A stretch of 64,000 bases of DNA. It comes from Sindora glabra. Taxonomy: Eukaryota > Streptophyta > Magnoliopsida > Fabales > Fabaceae. Where the stretch lies: assembly GCA_020226215.1 (NCBI GenBank), contig CM035236.1:1121001-1185000 (forward strand). The letters are read 5' to 3'. The position numbers and the translations under genes were made by a program. This document shows positions 1 through 11,240 of the stretch, in pieces. The first letter of the stretch is position 1. The number at the start of each line of letters is the position of its first letter. The notes under the pieces are model-generated. The model was not told the origin of the DNA and did no database searches. It worked only from the letters and a program-made list of their open reading frames with translations.

Positions 1-145
1 TATTAATTTTTGGCATTAAAAACTGAAGAATTGACTGGGATTAAATTGTAGATTTTACAGACCCGAAATTTTTTTTCCCAAACCCGAAACCAGTGAATCA
101 AGGTTAAAGAAGATGAAAAAGGAAGGTCTGGGCGAAGCCCAGTCA

Positions 146-285
146 CGACCTCGATGCGTGCAGTGCACGCGCCTTTGCTGTGTGTCTGGCATGTGCAATG
201 CATGCGCCTTTACTATGTGTCTGGTGTGTGCAATGCACGCACCATTACTATGTGTCAGGCGTGTGCAGTGCACGCACCATGTCTG
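146..285. repeat. Four 35-bp GC-rich tandem repeats
   Basis: Units begin at 146, 181, 216 and 251, an exact 35-bp period, with a partial fifth copy after 285. Each unit carries a near-palindromic core like GTGCAATGCACGC. GC content is far above the surrounding sequence. It lies in what is probably the untranslated leader of the copia element. A role in the element's RNA or in regulation is possible but unproven. Confidence 0.85.
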
Positions 286-1091
286 TGTATGCAGTTCTGG
301 GTAATGCCTAGTTGCACGATTGCACGCGCCTAGTTCCAGAAAATTTTTTGCAAAATTAAAATTATGATTGTACTCCACTCTCCGAGCCTAATTTTTTGAA
401 AATTTTCTGGAAATAAAATATTTTTCATTAATTTTTGAATTAATTTTTTAAGTATTAATTTAATTGAATTTTGATATGAAATTTTTACTGTGTAATCTTT
501 GTATAATTGTCTACTATGTAAAATTTTTTTGGATGATTTATATGCTGTATGCATATGTTCTTAATTTTGTCATTAATATGAAATTGATTATTTAATTTAT
601 ACAAAGAATATAATTGCTCATGTTAGGCCTTTAAATTTTATGTAATCAAACTCACCTATTGTGAGTTAATTGCATAAAATTCTTGTAATATTTTGTTTAA
701 TGTATATATTGTGTTAATTAAATTACTGTTATGATAATTAAATTTTAAAATAATAAAATTAGGAGAGTACTATACTAATAAAAATTATACCCTATAGGTG
801 TAATTCTATTAATGTAGTTTGTAAGTGATAACATGAGTGTTAGAATTATATGTTAATTTTCTAAAAAATTTTAAATACCCTATCAGTGTTAGGTTTTAGA
901 AATTTAGCATGTAGTTCTTGTATTATATTATAATAATTATACCCCATCGGTATTAAGTATCATAACATTATACTGTAAATAGTTGCATAATCATGAGAAA
1001 AATTTAAGTATGATTATTATTCAAACATGCTATGTTGGTAATTTATGATTAATTTCATAAATTTTAATAATTTTTCTCAGCCTTTGTTCCT
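286..1091. other. AT-rich leader upstream of copia gag
   Basis: No coding sequence is seen. The stretch contains three copies of a short motif of the form ACCCYATMGGTRT, near 790, 878 and 942, spaced 60-90 bp apart. It ends in a splice-acceptor-like TTTTTCTCAG just before the gag start. It is best read as the untranslated leader of the copia element. Confidence 0.5.
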
Positions 1092-1971
1092 ATGCAATTA
1101 ACCTCTGTGAAAACTTTAAATGGGACTAATCATGAGGATTGGGTGGAATCCTTGAAACTGTATCTAGCAGTTTTCAATCTTGATCTAACTTTGCATGAAG
1201 AAGAATAAAAAATTAATAAGAAGTTAACTCCTGCTCAAAGAGCACCATATAAAAAATAGACTCATTCTAATATAGTCTAGCTGATGGTGGAAAAGTACAT
1301 TATAGATAAGACTATTAGGTAAAGTATTCCTAATAGTTAAAAGATAAAAGCATTCATGGATTTAGTCGTTGAAAAATATGTTAAGTTTGATAAAGTTGAA
1401 AAATGACATTATCTGTCTTTACTGGAAAAGATTGTGTATGATGGAGTGAGTGGTGTTTGGAAACACATAATGAAACTAGTGCATTATTACAGCCGATTGA
1501 AGAGTATGAATGTTGATATGGGATATAGTTACTTAATTTGGCGAGCTTTGGAGTCGTTTTCTCCTCAATTTGATGTGCTGAAAATATTTTACAATACTTA
1601 GAAAGGAGAATGAATCATTAATGAAATGATTTCTATAGTGACTCAAGCAGAAGAGAATATGAAGAAAACAAAGAGCAAGTGGTGAATTTTGTCTCTCATG
1701 TTTGAGTTTTGGACAAGCAAATAGGCCCTTCCAAAAGAACAATAAGGGAAAATCTAATCATAAAAGGAAGAAGAATGATATGAAGGAACAACAACATAAG
1801 CTTAAGAAAGCCTTGTTCAAAGGAAATTGCAAATTCTGTAAGAAATATGGGCACAAAAAGGCAGACTACTTTAAATTCAAAAAATGGCTTGAAAAGAAGA
1901 AGAACGGTAATCTTCTAACTTTAGTTTATTTTGAATCCAATAGTATTGAAGTTCCTTCTAGCACTTGGTAG
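1092..1971 (+). pseudogene. Copia gag remnant (UBN2-type) with zinc knuckle
   Basis: The first ATG, at 1092, opens a reading that contains LNGTNHEDWVESLKLYL, the typical start of plant copia Gag proteins of the UBN2 family. Stops at about 1206 and 1258 and shifts of frame break the middle. A CCHC knuckle (C-x2-C-x4-H-x4, last Cys replaced by Tyr in CKFCKKYGHKKADYF) lies at about 1828-1875. The reading stops at 1969-1971 (TAG), where the protease junction expects Trp. Gag would form the particle and the knuckle would bind RNA; the altered knuckle and the stops show this copy is dead. Confidence 0.8.
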
Positions 1972-4900
1972 CTGGATACTGGTGCCACTATCTATGTCAT
2001 AAATTACTTACAGGTGTTGAGAAATCTCAAGAGGTTAAGTGAGGGTGAAATGAATTTAAAATTAGAAAATAGAGATAAAGTACAAGTTGAACATATAGGA
2101 GTCATTTCTTTATATTTGTCCACTAGTTATGTTTTAGAATTGAAAAACATTATTTTTATACCTTCTATAAGAAGGAATTTAATTTTTATAACTTGTTTAG
2201 ACCACGATGGATATTTATGTTTATTTGAAAATAATAATTTTAAGTTATATTATGACTCTTATGTGGTTGGAACTGGTACTTTGAATAGTAGTTTATATAA
2301 AATTGATTTAGACAATACTTTTGAAAATTCTATTAGCATAGTTGATAGAAATAAGAGACCAAGATTAAATGAAACATTTTTAATGCTTTAGCATAGAAGA
2401 TTAAGCCACATCTCCAAAGAAAGAATGGAACGATTAATAAAAAAAGGAGTTTTACCTAAATTTGACTTCTTAGATTTCAATGCCTATATGGATTGCATTA
2501 AAGAAAAAATAACGGCTAGAGCTAGAAAAGGGAAGAAGATCAGGAAAGAAAGTATTCTAGAATTAATCTATACTGATGTGTGTGGGCCCATCTTGCCCAA
2601 TGCAATGGGAGGCTTCAAGTATTTTATTACTTTCATTAATGACTATTCAAGATTTGGATGGGTAGAACTTCTTTCTGAAAAGTCTGGAGCATTAGAAGCC
2701 TTCAAAAGGTTCAAAGTGGCAATTGAACTAAAACTAGGAAAGCAAATTAAATGTGTATATTCAGACAAAGGTGGTGAATTTTATGGTAAATATGATAAAA
2801 CTGAAAGAAATCCTGGTCCTTTTGCAAGATATTTGCAAGAGTGTGAAATAGAAGTTAGTTACATTATGCCTAGCACACTAGAGCAGAATGGAGTTGCAGA
2901 ACTAAGGAACAAAACACTCATGGAGATGGTATGATGTATAATGACTCATTCCACTTTACTAGAATTTTTATTGGGTGATGCTTTGAGAACAGCTGTGTAT
3001 GTATTGAATCAAGTTCTGAGCAAATCTATGTCAAAGACTCCATATGAGCTGATGTATGGTAAGAAGCCTAGCTTGAAACATTTTCATGTTTGGTACTGCA
3101 AAGTTGAAATTAGGCCTTATAATCCACATACTAAGAAACTTGAAGCAAAAATAATTAGTGGGTATTTCATTAGCTACTGCATTAGTTTAAGAGGAAGTAG
3201 GTTTTATTGCCCATCTCATTCATTAAAAGTTATTGAGTCAGATCGTGCTGTCTACTTTGAGGATGAATTGAATAGTGGGAGAAAGTCATTTCATATCTCC
3301 CTAGGAGAAGAACAAAGCAATATCTCCTAAACGGCTGATAAACAAAGTGATGTTCCTCTCATAGTGCCTTTAGTTAAACCATCTCATATAGAGTTACAAA
3401 ATGATCTAGATTAACCTATGATTGAACCAATCCAACTGGTGAATGAACCAAATGATGTAATTGAGGAAGTTCCCCTGAGAAGATCACAGAGAACTCGTCG
3501 TCAGGAAATTTCAAATAATTATGTGGTTTATTTGCAAGAACATTAGTTTGATGTGAATGATGATTCCGATCCTATTAACTTTTCAAAAGCTATTTCGAGT
3601 TCTAATTCTTCAAAATGGATTCATGTCATGGAGGATGAAATAAATTCAATGTAGAAGAATAATGTATAGGATTTAGTGGAACTACCTGAAGGATATAAAT
3701 CAGTTGGATGTAAATGGATTTTTAAGACCAAATGAACTATTAAGGGTGAGATTGAAAGGTACAAGGTTAGATTAGTAGCTAAAGGTTACACGCAGAAGGA
3801 AGGAATTGATTATAAAAAGACCTTTTCACTAGTTTCGACCAAAGACTTGTTTCAAGTTATAATGGCTTTGGTGGCTCATTTTGATTTTAAGCTACATCAG
3901 ATGAATGTGAAGACTGCCTTCCTTAATGGTGACCTGTCAGAGACAGTTTATATGAAACAACCAGATAGTTTTCAAGAGAATGGAAAAGAGCACTTAGTGT
4001 GTAAGTTGAATAAGTCAATATATGGCCTGAAACAAGCATCTAGATAATGGTATCTCAAATTTCATGAGATTGCATCCTTTCTTAGATTTAAGGAGAATGT
4101 AGTGGATCAATGCATCTATTACATGATGAGTGCGGGCAATTTTATGATTCTTGTGTTATATATTGACGACATTCTCCTTACGAGTAATGATGTAAATCTT
4201 TTAAATGAGACAAAAAAAGGCACTGTCTCAGAATTTTGATATGAAGGATCTCGGAAGTGCATGCTTTGTGCTTGGCATAGAGATCCATCGTGACAAATCC
4301 TGGGATTTGCTTAATTTGTCTCAAAGGGCATATATAGATAAAGTGCTTAAAAGATTTAATATAACTTCATACTCGTATAGTGCTACGCCCATTCAAAAGG
4401 GTGAAGTATTTTCTAAAGCCCAATGTCCTTAAAATGATGATGAGAAATCTAGAATGAATATAGTCTCATATGCTTCCGCTATTAGTAGGCTGATGTATGC
4501 CTAGGTGTATACACACCCAGAAATTGCTTTTGCAATTAATGTGCTTGGAAGATACCTAAGTAATCATGATCAAAGACACTGGATAACAGCCATGAAAGTC
4601 ATGAGATACTTGCAGGGTACAAAGAATTATATGTTGACTTATAGAAGGTCCAATGATCTGATTTGTACAGACTATTCAAACTCAGACTTTGCAAGTTGTC
4701 GAGATGATAAGAAATCAACATTTGGATATATCTTTATGCTTACAGGAGGAGCTATATCGTGAAAGAGTGTCAAACAATCTTTAACAGCAACCTCTACTAT
4801 GGAAGTAGAGTATGTTGCTTACTATAAAGCCACTCGAAAGGCTATATGGTTAAGAAATTTTATCTCTGAATTTTGCTTAGTTGAAAGTATTTCAAAACCT

Positions 4901-5152
4901 TTAACCATTTATTGCGACAATACTACTGCTATTAGCTTATCTCAAAATAATAAAAGTTCTGCCCACACAAAGCACTTTGATGTGAAATATCAATTTGTGA
5001 GAGAGAAGACACGCGAGCATCTTACTCATATTGAACATATTTCGACAGATTATATGCTTGCAGACTCATTAACCAAAGGCCTAGCTATAGGAATATTTAA
5101 AAGACATGTATTGGATATAGACCTTATTGAATCTTTTGATGTTTTGGGTTAG
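1972..5152 (+). pseudogene. Copia pol remnant: protease, integrase, RT, RNase H
   Basis: The protease motif LDTGAT is at about 1972-1990. The integrase zinc-binding region HRRLSHIS is at about 2392, and the DDE core is seen as TDVCGP (2572), YSDKGGEF (2758) and QNGVAELRNKTL (2884). RT shows VRLVAKGYTQKEG (3770), TAFLNGDL (3912), GLKQASR and the catalytic YIDDI (about 4157). RNase H shows YSNSDFASC (about 4672), STMEVEYVA (about 4795) and ADSLTKGL (about 5060). Stops occur at 2389, 2932, 3328, 3652, 3667, 3733, 4045, 4430, 4502 and 4760. Most replace Trp, Gln or Arg by a C-to-T or G-to-A change. All catalytic residues I can see are still present, so decay is mainly by nonsense change. Confidence 0.9.
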
Positions 5153-5540
5153 TGGGAATACTTATGTATTTTGAAACTAAAATGCGTTGATATCAAGATT
5201 TTATAATATTGCCATTTTATCATATTGTAAAGTGCACTTATCGTATTATGGTAGTATAAGGAAACATTAAGACCTTGTCTCAAATTATTGTAAAGCATCT
5301 TGGGTGGATGCATAGATCATTTTGTATGTTTTGATTATACACACACTTTATATTGTTTAGTCTTTTGGAATGGGTATTTCATATATGTATATCTTTTTAA
5401 CTCTATCAAATGATTAGGTATGCATTTAATGAAATATCATATTTAACCTATAGTTGTAATGGTATGAATTGTATTGATGACATTATTTAAATGTGACCAT
5501 ATATTGGAATTCAAAATTATGTATTAAAATGTGATTATCC

Positions 5541-5552
5541 AAGTGGGAGATT
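5541..5552 (+). other. Polypurine tract of the copia element
   Basis: The purine-rich AAGTGGGAGA followed by TT lies directly before the TG that starts the 3' LTR. This is the usual form and position of the plus-strand primer in plant copia elements. Confidence 0.75.
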
Positions 5553-6006
5553 TGTAAAATAAATTTTGTGAACTAACACATTTTAATATATATTTAAATT
5601 AAATAATAATTCAATATCATTAATATAATAATAATACCTAGACTAAATATATTATAATATAATTATAAAGTGTGTGTGTATATACTCTAATTCTAGATTA
5701 ATTGTGATGGATCAATTAATTCTAGTTGGATTTTAATTAGGGTTTGGATTCCTACCCACCTCCTTATAAGATGAGTTACAATCTCCTATCAAATTACAGT
5801 TTTGCTATTATCATAATTCTCTCTGAGACTCACTTAGGAACGTGTGGGCAATTATCCAGCCAATTTTTAATCTGATCTCATAAATACAGCAGGAGGGTCA
5901 GGTAATTCAAAAACTCTCTATTTATTTGTACAATTCTTGTACTCCTCTTTATGAATTTATGGTTGTATGAATATTGAAATATTTTATGGAACATAAAATT
6001 CTTACA
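5553..6006 (+). repeat. 3' LTR of the copia element (454 bp)
   Basis: It begins TGTAA right after the polypurine tract and ends TTACA, a perfect 5-bp terminal inverted repeat with TG...CA ends. A TATA-like CTTATAAGA sits near 5764, as expected for an LTR promoter. No second copy exists in the window, so the right boundary rests on the terminal repeat alone. Confidence 0.7.
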
Positions 6007-7214
6007 AAGCAAACTTGAGCATATATCTCTCTAATAAGTTCAGCAATGAACATAATGAACCTATCATTCTAATGGAGAGAAGATAATATAATTAGCTTAT
6101 TTGAAAATACATCAACAAATAATTTCAATGAAATCTTTCCTTTTTTTTTTTTTACTATATTTAATTCTATGTATTCTTCCTTCCATAAAACATATATACT
6201 GAATGTTTAGAAATTATTATAATAGAATTTTCATTAGTCGTACTAACTGTTTCATAGGTGCTAATGATTTAATAACTATCTTGTTGATTCCAGAATATTT
6301 AAATTTGTGCCCTTATCTATTATCCAGATCTAGATTACATTTACCAAAAAGGACGCACGGTTTAATATGAGGTGGAGCAAACTTGAGAGGACCGGATTGA
6401 AGCTCGGGCCAACGTTGAGTGCAGACATTGACGGGGAAGTCCCAGCCTTTGCGCAGTTGCAGTATCCACCACAAGACGCTGCCATCACCGTGGCTCTTGG
6501 GTCTGCATCCAAACAGCCCACTGGAGAGGTCGCCTTCTTTCCATATTCGGCCTGGTTTCATCTTCGAATTTATCAAACTGACCGAGAGATATGAATACGA
6601 AGGTATCAGCAACCTCGCGTTATTCTGAATCAGATTGTTCAAACATAAAAATGATGATTCAGGGCTCAGTATCATCTGTACTAATATATGGTACGCAGTT
6701 TTCTACAAATTTTAAGACATTTACAGAGAAACCAATGGGAAGCTTTCATCAATACTCGTAATTCTAAATTCCTGAATTGTTCTCAACAGGGTCTTACTTT
6801 CAGATTTACTTATATTTGAGATTGACATTACCATACTGTCGCCAGTTTTAGTCAACCGATATTCAGTTCTTCACTTTAGTTTTCCTTTTCGTCCTTCTTT
6901 TTTAAGCAGGAAAGAAAAAGAGTGACTCAGATCGTGGTACGACTTTTTATACAAATTGTATAAGTAAATATTCTTCCCTTCTCATATTTTGATCTGATTC
7001 TGTGATATGACAACATATACACTGGTATACAGACTAAACGTGATATATGTTACAGATATGGTAGGAACAGAGCATGATTCAGCGTTAGAGGAAGAACAAG
7101 AAGAGCTAGTGGTTGTTACAACCATGGCCGATATCCATTACATGCAATTTCTCATGGTAACTACTAGAACCCTCAAGCTTCTTATCCTAACAAAATGATT
7201 AGCATTTTCCGAAA
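6007..7214. other. Intergenic; one unrecognised GC-richer stretch at 6313-6675
   Basis: Most of this is AT-rich with no gene I recognise. The part at 6313-6675 is clearly GC-richer and is open on both strands; the longest reading is 120 codons on the minus strand. Neither product resembles a family I know. It may be a decayed exon or a captured gene piece. The base composition is seen; the origin is not known. Confidence 0.4.
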
Positions 7215-8555
7215 AAAGGAACCCTTCGATGCTTTCTTTTTTTGGTAATGCCCTAGGACCTTGCTTTCAAGAAGGCTTTGCTTTCAATTTATTCTCCGTT
7301 AAGCCCTGAGGTCTCACCGAAGACTCATTGGGTATGCCAAGGTTTTGGGGCTTGAGTCTTGGCATCCACTGGCTTGCAGAGCTAGCTTGATTCCTCCATC
7401 CAGCATTACTGCAGGAAGCCTCGCAATATTCATTCTCAGCGTGTACATTTCCAATATCTGACGCCAGAAATTGGCATATTATCAACAATTTGATTCTTAT
7501 TGGAGTAGTGCAGTTCAGCAGGGTTATTGTTTCTTCCAAAACCACTACATTCATTGGCCTCTCCTGATTAGAATTCTCAGATGTATTTCCTTCCCCTTTT
7601 CTGCATCAATTGAATGGGACTTGTTCGAATTACAAGACCTGGTCCAAGCCATTTGTTTTTCAAACTTAACCTGGAAGCTAGATGGATTTCGACTTTTTAT
7701 CCTTTCCCAAGTTGATAGTATTTACTTTGTGAGATTGGGTTTTATTGTCTCGTCGACCTTTGCCTCCATCGATTCATCTTCAGGTACTTTGGAACCCTGT
7801 TGCTAGGTTTGCTTCATTCAAAACAGTTTGAATCACTGCCCAAAAAGTCATCATCACCCTCTTATTTGGTGCATTGACAGCATCATTCAGTGGAACAGAT
7901 TCCAGCGAACTCCGCCAATCCCCTGTCACTAGATTTTTTCTCCTTTTATTGTGTTTGGTCATAAGGGAAGTCTCTATTTCCAAGCTTAGGTTATCCGCTA
8001 TTGGTTTATTGTCTATAAAGCCATTCTCAGCAGCTTCCAGTTGCATTTGCATCCGTTCATTTACCCATGTTTCAGATATGCGGAGAATCAAATGATCATG
8101 ATCAGCCCTTTCAGCCCAATCCTTTTGAGAAATATGTTTTAGAGCATGCGCCTCTTGTGCACATTCTTTAATTACCCTAGCAAACTCATCACAGAAATCC
8201 TCCAATAATTCCCTGGTTTTCCAACGCTTTCATAGCATTAGTAAGACAAGATTTCACCTCGGATAGCTCCCGATCTAACTTCCTGTGTACGCTCTCTGAA
8301 CATTTTTCTTAATTTCCGCTCGACCTCTAGTTCATCCCTCACAGACTGAATAGCAGCATGAAGTTGATCATACTCCTTACTGTTTTTTACCAGCTTATCT
8401 TCGGAAAATTGCTTTATTAGGTCATCAATCTCACGTCGATCTGCTTGTTGTTTTCTAAGCAACTCATTCATCCTGAGACGTGTGTGATTCAGCTCTGTTT
8501 TTAATGCTTTAATCCGTGCAAGATTGCAAGCACGCTGCTCTCATTTCACAAGCGT
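7215..8555 (-). pseudogene. Pseudogene fragment of a plant USO1-like coiled-coil protein
   Basis: Read on the minus strand, the region matches the C-terminal half of a plant coiled-coil family usually annotated as intracellular transport protein USO1-like (At5g41620-type, recalled from memory). Landmarks in order are LKTELNHTRLRM, RREIDDLIKQFSEDK, AAIQSVRDELEVERKLRK, CDEFARVIKE, DWAERADHDHLILRISE, RSSLESVPLN, RNPSSFQVKFEKQMA, and near the end EASCSNAGWRNQAS and ENKLKAK. At least three frameshifts (near 8290, 8215 and 7870) and several stops break it. The N-terminal half is absent. The family has no firmly known function and is rich in Glu/Lys heptads. The fragment is unlikely to make protein. 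Confidence 0.85.
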
Positions 8556-9603
8556 GAAATTGTAATAATTACAATAGACAAGTATACTGAGTCTTGAATG
8601 AAACTTGAGAGAAAAATCAGGCATGATTTGTGAATCATGTGACTTAAATTTGGAATTAATCTAATTTATATACCATTTTCACGTAATTTCTTAAGTTTGA
8701 GGATATTTTGATAATTTTGACATGATTCAAAAATGCAAAAGGATTCAAGAAGCACATTGTTATGATTATTGCATTTTTATCTTTATTTTGTTATGAAACT
8801 GTATACATCTGCAACATAAAGAAAAGATCTAATGTCAACTTGAAAAAAAAAATCTACTTCTGCTAGAAGGCATTTGATTTAAAATATTCTTTAAAGGATG
8901 GAGCATCAACAAGTCAAGTAGATTAGCTTAGCATTGAACATGGGACTTGAATGTGTTGATTTGTGATCATTCCCTATATACTCAAAACTATAAAATGAAA
9001 CTTATATCAAATGGATAACGTTATTCATTTCTTTATTCAAAATTATCCTTTCTGAGCCTCTTATGCTTAAACGTTTCTAAAGTGGGATGTTCATGCGGTT
9101 TGGTATGCACAAGTGCATTCCATAGCATTCAAATGTGGCTTACGGACTTGCGAGTTCTATTATATATTCCAAGCATGTTTCAAGGGTTTAATAGGAATAT
9201 TGGCATATTTGTCAAAAACATAGCTATATGATTTTGGTTAAAGAGCTACCAATTCATAATATTTGGTATTAGAGTCAATTTTGTACCAGAAGGCCAAGAT
9301 CGGATGGTTTACAATTGGTATGAATCCAATGTTATACTAGGGATGTCTGAAATTATAATTTTTCAACTCTTGAAGATTTTCTTTGATAATATCTTCCTCT
9401 TTTTTCTTTCCTTTTTCTTACTTAACACGAGTACTCTTATTAATGAAACTATTGTTAGCAAGATAAGAAGCACCAAGAGTATCCTAATTTTTTAGAATTA
9501 AAGCATTTAGAAACTTTAGAATATGCATTATCATTCAAACTATTATGCAAAATTTTCATAACTTTAATGTTGAAAGCAAAATCCTTTTTATCATCATCAT
9601 TTC
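8556..9603. other. AT-rich intergenic DNA; copia-PBS-like motif at 9264
   Basis: No gene is visible. TGGTATTAGAGT at 9264-9275 resembles the initiator-Met-tRNA primer site common in plant copia elements (TGGTATCAGAGC), with one mismatch. No LTR partner was found, so it may be chance or a remnant of another element. Confidence 0.3.
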
Positions 9604-10580
9604 ATTGATTAGATAGCATTCGGTAGATAATTTTTCTCTTCCTTTTGTAGCTTTTATGTTCTCTAGTTTTACAAGGCTAAATTAGGAGTTGATTCAAAAA
9701 GTTTGAGGCTGTCCTCTACTGGATTATAAAATTATAATTTGTAATGTTAATTTTCTTTAATGAATTTTCCTCTTTTCTTAATTACTTGTGATAATTTCTT
9801 AAAATTATTTATATTAGATGTTAATTTAGTATAATTGATGTTCATCTTCGTAATTTCTAATATTTTGCTATTTTGATGTTAAATTGTGGTTGGTTAATCA
9901 CAATTTTACATATAAGGGCAAAAGGTCGGTGGATTAATTTGAAGGTCTTTAATTTAATTTCGTAATTAAATTGAATTCTATCTTTACATCAATTTTGATC
10001 TAGCTTAAGCATTATGACGGTTGCTTAATTCAATTAATCTTAATTGATCAAATCCTAAATGGTTATTTAGCATAAGATTCATAAATAATTGTAGGGGTTC
10101 TAAGTAATTCAAGGTTGAAAGATTAATTAGAAAAATCAAATTTCAATTGATTCATGATTAATCCGAACTGATGCTCTCAATTCCTTAAATTAACTATTTT
10201 ATGACATTGATTTTCTTTCTTACTATTTACTTTGTATTTTATTTTGTTTTATTTTTTTTAATACGTTTAATTCAATTTCAATTCATAAACCCCCCTAATT
10301 CTATATTCTGCATAATTCTACATTCATTATTGCATAGTGTTATCTTTTGCATTCTGTCAAGCATTCTATTTGATTTGTATTTGCATTCTATTTGTATTCA
10401 TTTCTTGTGTTTTTAATGTATAATAAATTATATAATTGTATAAACATTGTTAGCAATCCAATTTAGAGAAGATAATTTAAGGAGTCACTAAGGGTACGAT
10501 CTGTTTTACTTTACTATATTGCATTATTTTAAAGAAACTAGTAATAAACTAATTTTGGTGCATTATAACATGCAGATTAA
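9604..10580 (+). repeat. 5' LTR of the Athila-like element, left part missing
   Basis: From GATTAGATAGCATTCGGTAG onward the sequence follows the one at about 20388-21304 almost throughout. Both share, for example, ATAATTTTTCTCTTC, CCTCTACT(G/A)G, ATTTTGATAT and the tail GTGCATT...ACATGCA. To the left of 9604 the similarity stops, whereas the 3' copy continues about 560 bp further. This copy has therefore lost its left part by deletion or by replacement with other DNA. Confidence 0.8.
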
Positions 10581-10585
10581 ACATT

Positions 10586-10603
10586 TGGCACTGTTGCCAA
10601 GGA
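10586..10603 (+). other. Primer-binding site (Athila/Tat type)
   Basis: TGGCACTGTTGCCAAGGA lies just after the 5' LTR. It matches the family form TGGCGCCGTTGCCGGGGA except for G-to-A or C-to-T changes, again a deamination-like pattern. This class is normally primed by a tRNA-Asp 3' end. Confidence 0.75.
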
Positions 10604-11240
10604 TCCTTTTGAATTTATATTTTTTTACATATTACTAGCTGTGTATTATATAATTATTCAAGAATTCCAATCAATAATTGCATCTGTTAGTATATTACTT
10701 GCATTTTATGGTAGCTACAGTTTTTCTATATTTTCTTGTATTCCTTTACATTCTTTGATTTTTGCTTATTCCTCCACTTTAATTCTTTATATTTCATCAT
10801 ATTTTACTTTATCCCATATTTAAACAAAGGTTTTTTGCTTAAAGAAACTAGTTTTACATAGTTTTGTACCTTACCCTTTTAGAATTATACTTTGATCTCA
10901 CTAATTTTGATTAAGCTAAAATTTTTTTAATGGTAAATTTAATTTTTCTCATAAAAAACACTAGTTATTAGCTGGTAAGATGCCCTATTTTTTTATCTAA
11001 ATTTCGTTATTTTGACCACTTTTTTTATTTTTTTTTAAAGATTTTTATTGTATTTTTTGGTGTTATATGGTTATAGCTTTTATTCTGTGGTGGTTCCATA
11101 ATTTTTAAAAATATCTAGATAGGTTAATTAGACATGCTTAGAGTGATTTTTCATAGTGCATTAATATTTTAGTGTTTTAGTATTTTTATTCTTCTGTCTC
11201 GTATAGTTTAGTGTAGTGTAGTGTAGTGTAGTGGTAGTAC

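Larger units (their letters stand above)
1..6006 (+). mobile_element. Ty1/copia retrotransposon, decayed, 5' LTR outside window
   Basis: In order along the plus strand the region holds a leader, a copia-type gag, a CCHC zinc knuckle, protease, integrase, reverse transcriptase and RNase H. A polypurine tract and a 3' LTR follow. Protease-integrase-RT-RNase H order is diagnostic of Ty1/copia. No copy of the 3' LTR is seen in the first 1.1 kb, so the 5' LTR lies left of the window or is lost. At least ten in-frame stops interrupt the polyprotein, so this copy cannot encode a working product. The left boundary is the window edge, not a true end. Confidence 0.9.

Noticed and set aside
146..285. 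CRISPR array
   Set aside because: The 35-bp units are head-to-tail without unique spacers, and the DNA is plant nuclear.
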